Shown: positions 10,911 through 23,207, counted from the first letter of the stretch. The stretch is 64,000 bases of DNA from Taeniopygia guttata (GCF_048771995.1 NC_133032.1:28979501-29043500); one strand, 5' to 3'. The notes: generated by a model from the letters alone, not told the origin. Numbers and translations are program-made.

Positions 10911-13759
10911 TCCAGCCACAGCTGTGGTGGGAAAATAGCCCCTCATTCTGTCTGTAATGTTTCTCTTCTCTTAAGAAGTAACATCAGTATTTTATTCATA
11001 GAAAGGTGAAAAGAAATGAAAAACCCAAGCCCAAGTTGAATTATATTGCCCCATATTGTGGTGTTAACTTGACTAGGCTAATCTGTTTTCAACTAAAGAT
11101 TTAAGCTTTAGGCTTGGAAAATGCAGTAACATCTACCTGCTTGAATGTAACAAGAGGGTCATATTAAAAGGTCTTATCAAACTTCCACCCTAATAAAACA
11201 AGCTATCAGTGCATCAGACCACTGATGATCTTCCATGTGCAAGCATCTCACAGGTTCTTTCTAAGGTTTTCAATCCTCGTAACTTCTGATGGAAAAATTC
11301 AGATTTTCCCCTAGAGCAGGAAATTAAATCTCAAAAATAGTATATTCCTTGTATTCTTACCAGTTTGACTATTCAGTAACTTACACATCATATTTATTTT
11401 GAAAAGCTAATTTTTCATGTAGTTTTTCTAAAGATTCAATGTGCAAACAGATTTCACTACATAGAACTTACTGTGTGTTCTGTTCATCTTCTTTTTGGTC
11501 CAGCCTTTTTTTTTTTTTTTTTTTTTTTTGTTTTGTGTGTGTTTTTTTTGTTTGTTTGGGATTTTTTTTTACCATTTAAAGACCTGGTAAGGCTGAATGG
11601 TGCATTAGTTTTATTCCCCCAATTCTCAAGATAGATAAAGAAGGCAACACTTGTAGTAGTGAGAAGCTAGAGATGGCAAAACAAGTAGCCTAACCTGAAT
11701 TTTCCTTGCAATCATCATTCTTTAACTAGAAAATGCCAAGAGCAACAAAACTTATTTTCCTAGAGAGGTTGGGTTTTTTCTTCTTGTTCATATGGAAATT
11801 TAAGAGATTAACTATTGTTTTCTGTCCCAGAAAATGGGTTAAAACAGTGAAAATTGGTTTAGGTTAAGAACTTTCTACAGCTGAATTGTGCAGGGATCAG
11901 TACTCCCCGTGCTTCACTTTGAATACATTTAAAAATGTTCTGTGAGATGTCACAACAAGTCTGACACCCAGCTTTCTTCTCTTCAGCAGAGGAATCAGAC
12001 CCATAACCAAAATTTCACAAAGCTTCAAGAGCTGAGAGGAAAACGTAGCTGGATGAGGTAAATGACAGGGGAAGAGGCTCTGCAAATAACCATGAACTCT
12101 GTAAAGGACCACTACTGCCCATTTTTCACATTGGTTCATCGGGGACTCTTTCCTTTCAACCCCAGCAGTGAAAAATGAAGGTGTCTGCTGCATTGCATTC
12201 TTTACTGCAATTCTTATCTCCCTGCAGCCCCAAGAGCTGGTTGCCCAAGTATTTAGTACCCTCTCTCTGCTTTCAAATTATTCTGTTCTAATGCAGAGAC
12301 TGGCTTTTGACATCAAAAGCATTTAGCAAATTAGAGCATAGCTCCCTGAAGCTAATTCTTCCATCATAATTCACAAAGGTACTTAGAGTCCCTTGTACCA
12401 AAGATAACTAAATCAACAAAAGCAGCATTGCTCTTGTACAAGTCTTTCCACTGGGCCAGATCTCACCTTTGCTTAAAGCTTTCCTGTAGCAACCTGAGAC
12501 ATTTACATTTACAAACAGGTAGTATCTCCAAATGCTCTTTGAATGGTGAATGTAATCAAATGGGAGACAGGCAGAAAATGGAAGGTTTTTACATAGAAAT
12601 GTTACTATATGAGCTGTTGAGATACAGCAGAGCTTCTTGTCAGAAACAGAAAAAAAAATGAACATAGTTTGTGATGCAAAGCCAGGGATAAGTCCATTCT
12701 GTTTTCAGTGGAAGCTTTTATTTTGCTTAGTCGTTGATCAGCATTTGAAGGATTCAGCTCGCTTTTTTCCCCCATTGCCTCTGTCGGGCACTAGAGGGAC
12801 CCTAGAGTTTTCCAGCCCATGAAAACATCCCAGCAATGCCGGGGCGGGAGCCCTTTCTTTCCCGGTCACCTTAACCGAGGTGTTTCCGAGGAGAAGGGTG
12901 GGGAAAAACTGCTCAGCGTGCCCACAGACTGCAAATATGCCACTGTGCAAGGAGACATACTCCTTTGTTTCACTAACCTCACGGGTGCTCGCAGCTCTTC
13001 CCATCATCAATAAATAAGAGCTGACTTTGTCTTGACTGCTCTGATGGCTCAGCTAATGTGGTGGCATTGGCGCCAAGGCTTGAGTCATTGTGTTTTTGAG
13101 AAATTAAATGTTTCCTTCCCCCATCTGAAGCGATGCCAAATACCTAGGTTGCCACTACTGCATCCCAATAAACTCTCAGGAAAGCAGTGGGGAATTTTAC
13201 TGAACTATAGTAAGAGACAAAGTATTGACACAAATTCCTTTTAAAATAGCATTCCCCAGACACAGTTTCAAATTAATCTGTTCTAAAGACAACTATAGGC
13301 AATTTCATTCCTTTTTCTATTAGTAGGCAGGCAAAAAGTCCTCTGTATTTGACTGATCAGACTTCCATACAGAGATCCATAATTCAGTATCTCAAAGCTA
13401 TACTATAAAACTCATGGTTTATGAGGTACTGCAATTTTTTTTTTCCTTTATACAAAAAAATCTTTCCCCACTATTGCTTAGTGGAAAGATGCTTTCTGAT
13501 CTCTGTATGAATATTTCTAATAAAAGTATGTGCATGCATTTTAATATCTCTAACATGAATTAAAATATTTTTTTCTGTCTTAAAACACTTAGTGTCAACA
13601 CTGCTGCTGAATATTTCATGTGAAGATAATGTAATTTGATTAGATAATTATCTCAGGGGAAACGGTGACTGCCATTTTTTCTGTGCTTATTTTTCATCAT
13701 CTTTGATGATTGTTTTTAAAGGAGAGATGCACCTGAATGACTAACTTCTAAGACTCACC
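10911..13759. other. Noncoding stretch, no gene seen
   Basis: Contains a long T-rich tract (about 11506-11569, including 24 consecutive T) and AT-rich unique DNA. A slightly GC-richer block at about 12770-12990 holds a weak CTCF-like match (gcactagagggacc, 12788-12801). A conserved-looking AT-rich block at about 13640-13730 contains a TCF/LEF-type core ctttgatg (13701-13708). No convincing exon is present. Confidence 0.5.
11506..11569. repeat. T-rich tract with 24-base poly(T)
   Basis: 24 consecutive T at 11506-11529 are followed by T-runs broken by G and GT. This is low complexity. On the minus strand it would read as an A-rich tail, but no retroposed body is evident beside it. Confidence 0.85.
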
Positions 13760-13787
13760 TTCTCTCTCTCTCTGTCTCTCTCTCCAG

Positions 13788-13882
13788 GCTGCTGCTGAAA
13801 AGAGACAGGCTGCTGCTATGCTGCATCTGAGCTAGAGGCGTTGGTTCTCTGTCACACATGGAGTATTCTGAGCATGTCTCTG
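13788..13882 (+). ncRNA. Candidate spliced noncoding exon (upstream cluster, 1)
   Basis: A long CT-rich polypyrimidine tract (about 13760-13785) ends in ccag. It is followed by 95 bases that begin with gctgctgctg and end at a donor of the form ctg|gttagt (GT at 13883). The sequence contains a small internal repeat of aggctgctgct. An ATG near 13859 opens a frame of eight full codons before the donor. Joined directly to the next candidate exon, that frame stops within a few codons, so the segment is better read as untranslated. The donor is moderate. The tract could equally be a plain CT microsatellite. Confidence 0.3.
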
Positions 13883-14367
13883 GTTAGTTACACACCCCTC
13901 TGATCTATAGGAATGTTTATGGACAGTGCACAGTGTATTGTACATGTGTCTTTCCATTAAGACAGCTTTTAATATTTTCCATGATACCCATTGCAGTATT
14001 TGTTTCCAATGAAAGTATAGACTGTCCTTTCCCCTTTTAAATATTGTAAGCTTTAAATTAATCTAATTTCCATTTGGATGAAGTTTAACTTTTTCTTCTT
14101 GATCAAGTCAACTGCTCGTTCCCTCTCAGGGCTGCTTCTGATTAGACTTTATGTTAAGCCTGCATTCGCATTATCTAGGTGGTGAGAGGAAGGGCAAAGC
14201 TCCTGTGCTTGTGGGGAGAGCTCCTTCAAGGTCTTTGTGTGGATGCCTAGGCCTCCAAGGAGAGGCACAGAAAAAAAAAAAAAAGCAGGAGAAAGGCACT
14301 GGATTGTCTTCAGGGTATTGCACACACTGGCGCACATGCCCTGAACCACTGTCTTTCCTCCTGGCAG

Positions 14368-14440
14368 CCTGGGAGAAAGACTGACTGCAGCAAATCCATT
14401 TTCTCTGAAAGCATCTCTGGAAGGATGTACATCACTGATG
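14368..14440 (+). ncRNA. Candidate spliced exon (upstream cluster, 2)
   Basis: The acceptor is good: gtctttcctcctggcag ends at 14367. The donor is near-consensus: gatg|gtgagtaac with GT at 14441. The segment is 73 bases. Two of its three frames are open throughout. In one of them a late ATG at about 14425 gives a short peptide start running into the donor, so it could be an alternative first coding exon or untranslated leader. It lies about 1.3 kb upstream of the CpG island on the same strand as the other candidates. I do not recognise the peptide. Confidence 0.4.
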
Positions 14441-15272
14441 GTGAGTAACAAGCAGGGAACATGACGCCTTTGTCACTTTGGCAAAATCCTGCTCCCTTTT
14501 CATGGCACTGATTTACAGACTAAATGTGAGAAAACAGCAAATGTGGGAAGTTCTCTCAAACAGCTTGAGGAGGGCTCAGGAAAAGTATTGGAAGAAATGT
14601 TTGTACTCTTCACTCTTTTAAAATGAAAATTTCCTGATTTACAAATACATAAAAATACTTAACAAAGTACCTTGGCCTTCCCAAGTCACTTCATTAACAC
14701 TGACGTACCCTTCACATGGAATATATGTAGCAGTTACTGAGGGTCTTTATGAATGAAGAAACAGACGCAAGGGCGGGACCTAGGCTTTCCTGAACCGCAT
14801 TTTGACCACTCAGTCTAAGACCCATATGGCCCAAATTACAGATATGAAATATTCTAGATAACCTGCTAAAACCCACAAAGAAAATCCAGTGCTCAGTACT
14901 CCTGAAAATCATGCTTGAAATCAAGCTGGCTACCTAAAATTAGTTTCATTTGGGAAAAAAAAAGTGGATAACTTCCCAACAGTGATGCAGCAAAATGCAA
15001 CCAAACTGAAATTAACATTAAAAGTTTTTCCACTGCAGTATGGGTGATAGTGTGCAATCCAGGTCCCCAAATATAAAGATATTTATCTTCACTGAATCAA
15101 AGGACAGTACCTTCAAAACATTATTACAGGCTAATACATACATTGCACACTCAGCATTTTTGGTTAAGATTCCAACAGACTGACTTTTACAGTCATGAAT
15201 TATTAATAAACTAAAATTTGCTTAGGGAAATAGAAGTGGTAAGAAAGCAGCATTTTATTCTTTCATCTCCAG

Positions 15273-15415
15273 CACAGGTGGGTTGAAATGACGTGGCTGT
15301 GGCTGTAACAGGTGAGATGAGCTGATGCTGTAGCGATACTGTGGGAGGAACGACTTTGGAGTATAGCAACTGTAATGATGGACACCCTGAGGGGGCAGTT
15401 CAGTTGGAGAATGTG
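15273..15415 (+). ncRNA. Candidate spliced noncoding exon (upstream cluster, 3)
   Basis: The acceptor tract ttttattctttcatctccag ends at 15272, and a strong donor atgtg|gtaagtg has its GT at 15416. The segment is 143 bases. A second usable donor, acag|gtgaga, lies inside it near 15310, so two exon ends are possible. The splice signals are good on both sides, which is uncommon by chance at this spacing. No long open frame is conserved across it with its neighbours, so I read it as a 5' untranslated exon. Confidence 0.4.
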
Positions 15416-15566
15416 GTAAGTGACAAAGTAATAGCATATCTTTTATTGCCCGATTCCAGGAAATGGCTGGAAAGTAGCGTGGAAGTGAGCAGCAGCGCGG
15501 TGTCTGAGGGTGTTGTTAATGTGTTGTTTTTCACCGATCTCACTGTTATTTGCTGTCTTTCTCCAG

Positions 15567-15622
15567 AAGAAAATGAGGAATTAGACTGGATTTGCACCGC
15601 TGGAAGATCGAACGGAAATCAG
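15567..15622 (+). ncRNA. Candidate spliced noncoding exon (upstream cluster, 4)
   Basis: This is the best-bounded candidate of the cluster. The pyrimidine-rich acceptor gttatttgctgtctttctccag is split here by its own end at 15566, and the donor atcag|gtgagg has GT at 15623. It is 56 bases long, just upstream of the CpG island. The only ATG starts a two-codon frame (atg agg aat tag is a stop at the fourth position), so it is untranslated or carries a minimal upstream ORF. If transcription starts further upstream (13.8-15.3 kb), this exon would be spliced into those leaders. Confidence 0.45.
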
Positions 15623-15639
15623 GTGAGGGGTTTGGGTAA

Positions 15640-16480
15640 GGTTTCCAGCAGCAGCAGTGGGGCAGGGCGGCACGGAGCGGCCCGCGGCCGGCCGTCCCGA
15701 GGCTCGGAGGCTCTGCAATGCAGGGGCCGGGCGGGGCGGGGCGGCAGCGAGGGCCGCTCCTCCGGCTCCTCGGGCGCGGGGCCCTGCGGGAGCGGCGGCG
15801 GGGCCGGGGCGGGGCCGGGGGCGGGTCCCGGGGGCTCGCGGCGCGCAGGCGGCCGCGTCCCGGCGACAGCCCCGACAGCGGCGGGGCGGGTCGGCCTGAG
15901 CCGGGTGCCCTGCGTCCTCCGTGTGCCCGCCGGTGCCGGCAGCCGCCGTGGCGCTCAGGTGAGGGCCGTGCCGAGCCCCGTCGGAGACGGAGGAGGGACG
16001 GGACGGGACGGGCGGGGGCGCGGGGCCGGCGCCGTTGCGGGGCGGGGGGTTGTGTGGGCAGCCGCGCGCGCTTCCCGCCTTGCGGCTGTGGCGAGCCCTT
16101 TTTGGGGACACCCCGGTCCCGAGGGTGCTCCCTTCCTTCCTCCCTCCCTCCGTCCCTCAGCCCCTTCTTTGGGCTCTTCAGCCCCGATCCAGAGCGGAGT
16201 TCTCCGCGGGTCGCCGCCGCCCCGCCCCACCTCCCGGAGGTAAAAATGGAGCGGGGCGGCCACCGGTGCCGCCCGTTTTACCTTGATGGGTGCGGCTGCC
16301 GCAGAGCATCGCCGGGCTGCAAACCCCTCCGGGGGATGCGAACCTCTGTCCTCTCCTGCCCCCACCCCTAAGCTTCTCTAAGGGGATCTGCGCGGCCGAA
16401 CAAAGAACGTTGTGTGAGGCGAGGGCTGTGAGCGCTGTTCGTTTGCATCGGGGAGAGGAGGAGGGAAAAAAAGCCCACCT
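15640..16480 (+). promoter_or_regulatory. CpG island, likely TATA-less promoter
   Basis: The base composition changes abruptly to very GC-rich and CpG-dense, unlike anything else in the window except the block near 23.9 kb. Stacked GC boxes (gggcggggcggggcgg type) lie at about 15729-15744. More G/C-rich Sp1-like runs lie at 15800-15830 and 16000-16030. There is no TATA box. A splice donor gctcag|gtgagg (GT at 15959) sits inside the island and would end a first exon that starts somewhere around 15650-15800. Such islands mark promoters of widely expressed or developmental vertebrate genes. The direction is set by this donor and by the one at 16608. Long open frames across the island in several phases only reflect the lack of AT-rich stops. 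Confidence 0.8.
15700..15958 (+). ncRNA. Candidate first exon inside the CpG island
   Basis: The end is set by the donor gcgctcag|gtgaggg at 15958/15959. The start is not determined; 15700 is an arbitrary position just upstream of the GC-box cluster. The segment is almost entirely G/C. An ATG at 15718 (ctgcaatgcag) opens a long frame, but so do other phases, so I do not call protein. The most likely partner exon downstream that I can see is 63852-63910. Confidence 0.35.
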
Positions 16481-16486
16481 TAAAAA

Positions 16487-16607
16487 ATGATTCCCTGTAT
16501 TGCACGGATCGGGGGGAAAGCAGCCGTGCACGGGAGCCCAGCGGCGAACAATGCCTTTTTATGCAGGAGAAAATGCTGTAAAATGTGCCTGGCTCAGATG
16601 ACTGCAG
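16487..16607 (+). CDS. Possible alternative first exon with open frame to a donor
   Basis: An ATG at 16487 opens a frame of 40 codons (beginning MIPCIARIGGKAAV) that reaches the strong donor actgcag|gtagga, GT at 16608, without a stop. Further in-frame ATGs lie near 16585 and 16600. The position at the 3' shoulder of the CpG island is typical of alternative first exons. The peptide is basic and cysteine-rich and resembles no family I know. The noncoding exon at 63852 has stops in all frames, so this frame would terminate there if the two are joined. It may therefore be an upstream ORF or simply untranslated leader. Confidence 0.3.
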
Positions 16608-19600
16608 GTAGGAGCCGTAGGCGTGTGCTGCGCTGCGCTGCCGCGGTGCTGCACCGAGACACCAAATAAGCCTTGATCTGTCCTGTACTCGTTCGAGACA
16701 CTCCGAGCTGCCCTTTGCATGAGATGTGCTTTATGGAACACCTTCTGGAAAGAAGGGGGTGTGCCGCATGCCGGGAGAATTGCTCTCCCTACCGAAAGAT
16801 ACCAACATGGTCAATTTCCCTGGGTTAAGCAGGAACTTTCAGTTTTCCTCTGAATAAAAATATTCTCTTGTGTTTCTGGTGGATTTTCATGTAGGATTTC
16901 TTCCTGAGACGGAGGTGTAGGTTTTCACTTGTAAGTGACCATTAGCATAGAGGATAGCGCTTTAACCTAGCAATTAACAGAATGGCAATTAACATAGCAT
17001 TAACATGCAGTACAATGGGATGTATGCACACATATGTTGCAAGTCTTACTTATTCTAGGTCTCCAGCATCAATTTTCATAATTTGTCATGTCTCTGTGGT
17101 CATGCCAATAAATCATACTCCATCCTTTCTTAAAAAATCACTGGCTGTCCAGCATTTTTACTGCCTTATTGTTCAGAAAACCTGTCCCTTTTGTTTTCAG
17201 AAGGGTTCTTCCATGCGAGATTGAATCGCGTATTCTTTTGGTTCTGTTTCTTCCCATTTTCTCCACAAACCTTTGTTTTCTCTCCATGAAAGAACCTGTT
17301 TCTTTTCACCTGTGCTGATTTAGACTGGCAGGGATGTCGAGACTACAGATGTCATAGCTGAAAGACTCAAGAAGAGGCTCAGCTGCAGAATGTATTTATT
17401 TTCTAGAGCTTCTTTCCCTTCCCTTCTGACTGAATGGTGTCAGCATCTCAGCCCTTGCCTGGGAAGGGAATGTGCTGAGAGGGCACGGCATAGTGAAGTT
17501 GCCCCTGTCTTACGTCATAGATCACGAAGAAGTGATTCATGAACCCTGAAAGACTGGGCACTTCCCCTGAGCGTGCTGCAAGCTCTCTCAGCGTAAAGGC
17601 AGTCCAGTTCAGTTTGTGGATGGTTGTTCATTTCTCCAGCTGATGTTCTGAAAGCGTGATAATGTACAACGGAGCCCGAACTCACCTGGGTAGTGCCTAG
17701 GACTGGGAACCACCAAATGCCTCACTGTCTCTTTCATTTGCAAGACACTGATGGTGCACTCAGCAGTGGGTAAGACCTCAGTCTTCTTGTGGGACCAGTT
17801 TCCTGGAGCTCAGGCATTTACAGGTGAGCTAAAGTAATGCACTGAAAATAACCCCAAGTGGCTTTGAGAGGCCATTCTGCATGGTAATGAAACACGAAGG
17901 TGAGCCCTGGCACAGGGAGGAGGAATGATTTCAGCAGTGGAGCATGGTGCCATAAATTCTATCTCTTCTCATCTTTTCTTATCTCATCAAGGGACGGGAT
18001 TTGGTTTTTGGAACTTTTCAGTTTGTTGCACCCGTATCGGATGCTTCCTGTTGGTGTTTGAGAGAAGCCAAAGAGCTGTCATCCTGAGAATTAGAAGTTG
18101 CTGTTCTTCTGTGGAGAGTTTTAGCACACTGGAGGGCAGGACATTGTACTTATAATGCAGTTGGTTATGTAAAGCAGTGTTTGCAGCCTTGATTTAGAGG
18201 ACTGATGTAATTATTACGGTATGTTATATCATACCCACTTAGTTGTGTTCTTTAATGTGTGGGTAATAAAGAAATACTTGTAATTTAATGACCCCTGAGG
18301 TGCTGTGCCTAGGCAGGAGCAATCTGATCACAACAGTCCCAAAATGAATTGCTGCATTCTGTGGGTTAAGAATTCCCTTGTTGCTAGATGTTTTTTCCAA
18401 AAGCATACCTTTGCTTTCCGTCTGTCATGCTCCTTTCTGTACAGGTTACCCTTTGCTAAATCATGTATCTAAATTCACAGAGGAAACATTTGCTATGTAT
18501 GCTGACAGAGTGGGCTCTGGCCTCTCTAGCTCTGGCACTGTGCTCACTTAACTGTCTGTGGAAGTTGCCAGAAAAATCTAACCACAGAAACAGGGCTGAG
18601 GCCCATTGCAGATTCTGCTGGGCTCTTTCAGCTTCACCTCCCAATGTGGCATGTCATGCACATGTGTTGGAGACAGATTTGTTTTCTTAATGGGGTTGGA
18701 AGAAGTCTTGAGGTTGTGAGGACTTTATGACGGAGGCTTTCTGACAGTCACCTTTAGATTACTAATATCTCTACAAAGGCACAAGGTACGACAGAGCTTG
18801 TAACATACCTGCAGCAGATGAAGGATCTTAAATCTGATCTGCCATGGTGGAACAAGTGATAATCAGCTTAAGAAAGGAAAATAAAAGCTCTGCTGGTGCT
18901 TGAAGCCTGAGTTCCTTACAGATCTTTTGCCTACAGTGCAGGCAGTGGCTGTGCTGAGAACTGATCTGGTAAAACTGGCTCACAGTCAAAGAAAAAAAAA
19001 TCCACCCCTTGGCTTTATTTGGGTTTCAGAAAAGGCATTTCTGGCTGCAGGACACTTGAAGCTGAACTGAAGCCTTAACTAGAAAGGGATTAGGGATTGT
19101 TGCACTTTAAATGCACACAAATAATTACCAGAAATTTGGAAAGGTCTAATAGGAGTCCTAGGACTAGGTGACTTCCCAAGGTCCTTTCTCAGCTGAGTTA
19201 TCTGATGATCTAGATGTTTTGGGTTTTGTGCTATCTTTAAGTCCATGTGTGCACTTGATGAAGAAATAAAAATATGCATGTGCTGATATGTAGACTTGTT
19301 CCTTAAGACTCAAGGATGCTTGTTTTGGTCCATCTGTATTTATTCAGTTCAAACACATGCTTAATTGTGCTTAAAAGTCACCTCTAGGCATGTTTAAAAA
19401 TTAATCATGTTTTTACAGAAAATAGAACGTTTTTTATAAAAAGAGGAGGAGGATATATTCCTGGTATGTGGGCTCAGTGTTGCAAACCCCTTGATGATAT
19501 TTAGAGATACCCAGTAATTCCAGAGAAAGCATGGAAATGTGCAGTGTTCTCTGATACCACTACATGGTTTGTCTCTTCCCAAACACATGTGCACACGTGA

Positions 19601-22600
19601 AGGCAGAGTATGGGTGGGTCTTGACATATTTAGGGTTGGTGCTTTTTCTTCCATCCTTCTGCTTCATGTACAGGTGTGCTCATTAGCAACAGTTCTGTAC
19701 TGCATCTCAGTTAATAAGTAAAAACAGCATGAGACTTATTTCCATGGGGTGGAGCTGATTTAGAGGATTGGTGCTGGAAAACAGAGACAGTTTAAGCTGC
19801 CTTCCTCAGTAAAGGAAAAAGCTTTTATTTTGTGGGAAGGTTTAATAGCAGGTTATGCTTCTAAACTATACAAGGGTGTTTTAGAGGGACGTTCAATGTG
19901 ACATTTGTAATTGCTTTCTAGGTATCAGAGGAAAGAATTGATGTATCCATGGGGTTAATTTGGGTTGTTGTGGCCACAAGGGTCACTGTACTAGCTGTTA
20001 AGAGGATTTGAGGTCTTGATTGACCCATTTTACTTTAACACTAATTGTTTGCTGTTGTATTAAGGAAAAAAGATGGGCTAATCCTTATGGTTTTACACTC
20101 ACTGCCGTTTTTCCCTACAGCAGTCTCACAGATGAAACTGATCTTTGTTCTTTTGTCTTGACTGGGGAGGTGGCAGAAAGGGATAACAGACATCAGCTTC
20201 AGAGCGTTAGTGTTTGTACTCAGTATCCTGCATCTTTGTTAGGGTGCCAGTTTGAAAGGAATTATGGTGAAAAGCTGTGGCTTGGTCAGTTCTCTTTGTT
20301 TTCTGCAGTCTGTGAGACAGTGCTGGTTGATAGGCTTGACCAGTGTAATGGTACACTGTTTCTCTTTTAGCATTTTTAAAGTACATGTTTTTCTAACATT
20401 CTGTGATGTAATGAGACTGTTTATTACACCACAGAAAAAAAATTTATTTATTTTAGCACATGATGCTTCCAGATAAAATATATGTGTGTTTCATATAGTA
20501 TAAGGAAGACAATGGCCTTATTACAACCAACAGGGTTAAGTGGTGAAAATCAGAAACTGTGATGAGTTCATGGAATCTGACCTGACTTGCACCATCTGGA
20601 AAGAGACAATGCCATTTGCAGCTCTGTTTTATGATTATTGAAAATCTTGGGTACTTTTTGCCATCAGGGAAATAATCAGTTTGTACCTGACAATTCTTAA
20701 GTTGTGAATTTGTAGGTAGAATTAAGGTTCTCTAGCAAATTTTGCTCCTTCATTTAGGCTTGGCACTTGTGGGTACGAGGAGTTGAGGAATATTTTTTGT
20801 GTCAAGCCCCCAGCAAGTAGGAAGATTTCTTTCTTTTAGTATTTCTAGTATTTCTAGTCAGATTGCAGTAGCTAATCTAAGACAGATTGCAGTAGCTTCC
20901 AGTGAGTAGAGTCTATGAAAAGTTACTTTTCTCTCTGTGAAACTTGTCATTTTATTCCCTGAGAGAGTTTTAAATTAAGTTTCAATAATATTTGCAAAAT
21001 TAGCTGTATTTAAAGTATATGCAACCTCTGGATAAACAAGATGATAGTCTAATCATGTCAGCTAACTTGGCAACATTTGATTAGAGGACCTATTGATTCA
21101 ATTAACCCTGTGTTTTCACTTTGTTTTCTGGAGAGAATGATAGGGGCTGGTTTCTGGTTTAGAACTAGGAACTGTCAGTTCTATGTTTAGGAACATAGAT
21201 TATCTCTTAGGACAGCTGCTTGGCTATACAAAACTTGCCATTTTACCTGAGATTCTGGTCTTGGATGAACAAAGCTAGGAAATGAATTACTATGAAGGTT
21301 CTGAACACAGATTGGGGTGTGCTTTTGAAAACTCCTGCATTGGTCCAAATTTCCACTGCTGGGCCAGAATCCTGTATCTGCTGGCTGTGAGCAGAGATGG
21401 ATTGGCCTCCTCCTGTGTGTCTCAGCCATGGGTGTGCCTGGAGGTGCCTCAGCTGAGTTTGAGGTACAGCTAAGTTGCTCTCTTTTTGTTCTCCTCACTT
21501 TGTGTTGAAGGTATCTGAATAGCTTGTGCAACACGTGCAATTGCGAGGTGCCAAACAGTAAGTGCAAGGACAATCTTTTCTCTGGGAAGGCTCAGAGTCT
21601 GAGAGGGGCTGTGAAGAAAGCATATTTTCTGCTGTGAAACAGGCTGAAAGTGTGTGTTAAAGACCCTTTGATTTTAAGGAGGATTCAAGTGTGTATTTGA
21701 ATTCTGGTTAGCTGGAAATCTGGTTAACTTGTTTTAGCTAACCAGATCTTCTCGTGCCAAGTTACTCTGTTTTCCACAGCAGCTCCTCTATGACCACCAG
21801 GTCTGAGCAGATCTGATCCCCTCGTGGGGACTTTGGCCAGATCCAAGGACATGTGCTGTGCCAGAGCCTACTGCCAATACTTGGTAATGTTAACATGCTT
21901 TTACTGTCTGTTGCTTTGATTTGTAGAAGTATTAAGTTTTCTTTTATAGTTCTTTTGAAAGTTTTAAAGTTCTTTTAAAAATTTTTTATGCCTTCTGATG
22001 TTTACATATTTCTACTGGAGTTTCTCACACACTGTTCATGTAAATAATGATTGTTTTGTATTCTTCTTTGTGGGAGGAGAGAATTGATGGACTGTTGGTT
22101 TGACAAGTGTGGTTGGAGAGATGGCAATTTCATCCTCCAATCCACTGTCACTTTTGGAATTCTATATATTGCGAGGTCAGGAATAAAATTGGCTCTTTTT
22201 CTCTTTTGAACTTACCAGGCTTCTGTATACTCATTTCATGTCCAATAGCGACATCTGTCCCCTGGCTGATTGTTGGACAAAGAGACCCCACAGTCTTCTA
22301 ATGCCCCTACCTGATTCTTGCAGCTGATGTGTGATGTCTAAGGTGTGCCTAGGCATCCATTCCTCTTCTGACCGTGTGGTATCGCTCAGACAGCAAAGCT
22401 TCTCCTTCTGTTTGAAGTGCTGTGACTATGGCTTGATGACCAGCAGCTGTATGTTCATGTGTAGGTTTCTGCTGACAGACTCCTGCTGACATTTCCCTGG
22501 CTGCTGGTTCCTGATGTGCTCTCAGGTGCTGGGCTGCTCCTCTTGCAGGCTGTGTTACAGGGTGTGCCGGGCAGGCAGCCCGCCCTGCCTGTTTGCAGCA

Positions 22601-23179
22601 AGACTCCAGTCATGCGTGTAGGCATTTGTCTGCTTCCCTTGAGTATGCTGAAACTAACACTAGCTTTTATTTCCATCGGCAATTGGGGGATTGTTCAAGG
22701 AGGCTGAGGGAAAAAAAAAATCCCAAGGGCTCAAAAAGGAGATATGCAGGAGTGGAGCTGGATGATTTGGAAAGGAGGAGAACAGACCTTGCTCGAGGGG
22801 TGGTCTGGATGGTTGGTCGTTCATATCCCATCCTTCTTGTCTACCTGTAGCTTCAGGTGGGATGGCATCAGAGATGAAGGCAGCTGTGATGTGTGGATAT
22901 TCTCAGTTCAGTCAGAGAGAAAAAGAGAAAGATTTCTGCCCGGCTGAGCCTGGGAAAAAGTCTGAGAGGAATGTAAACAATCTATTATCTTGCTTTCCAT
23001 TCATATTGTTTATAGATATGTTGTACCACACTGACCTAAGTCCAGTGTACCAATCAGGTAAAATGTTTTTACTTTAAGACCAATGGAATTAATGTTCACG
23101 ATGTTCTCTATAAATAAAGAGAGAAGTGCTTTTAAATAAACACTCATTCTGCCTTCTGAAATCGTGCAAGTCATTTCAC
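16608..23179. other. Noncoding stretch, probable first intron
   Basis: After the donor at 16608 the sequence drops back to AT-rich unique DNA. I see only short frames and a local duplication around 20860-20900 (a cagattgcagtagct block twice). No exon with good signals on both sides was found. The region fits the start of a long first intron. Confidence 0.5.
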
Positions 23180-23207
23180 CTGTCCCTGGCTCAACAGCCA
23201 GGGACAG
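23180..23207. repeat. Perfect short hairpin, 12-bp stem
   Basis: ctgtccctggct (23180-23191) is followed by the loop caac and then by the exact reverse complement agccagggacag (23196-23207). The stem is GC-rich and would fold stably in RNA or single-stranded DNA. It is too short for a microRNA precursor. It may be a binding-site palindrome or a chance structure. Confidence 0.85.

Noticed and set aside
15341..16243. 300-codon + strand open frame across the CpG island
   Set aside because: Its right part is open only because G/C-rich sequence lacks stops; other phases and the minus strand are open too. It crosses good splice donors and shows only low-complexity Gly/Arg/Ala/Pro.
21187..21573. 128-codon minus-strand frame
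   Set aside because: No domain, no splice context, composition as expected of random translation.
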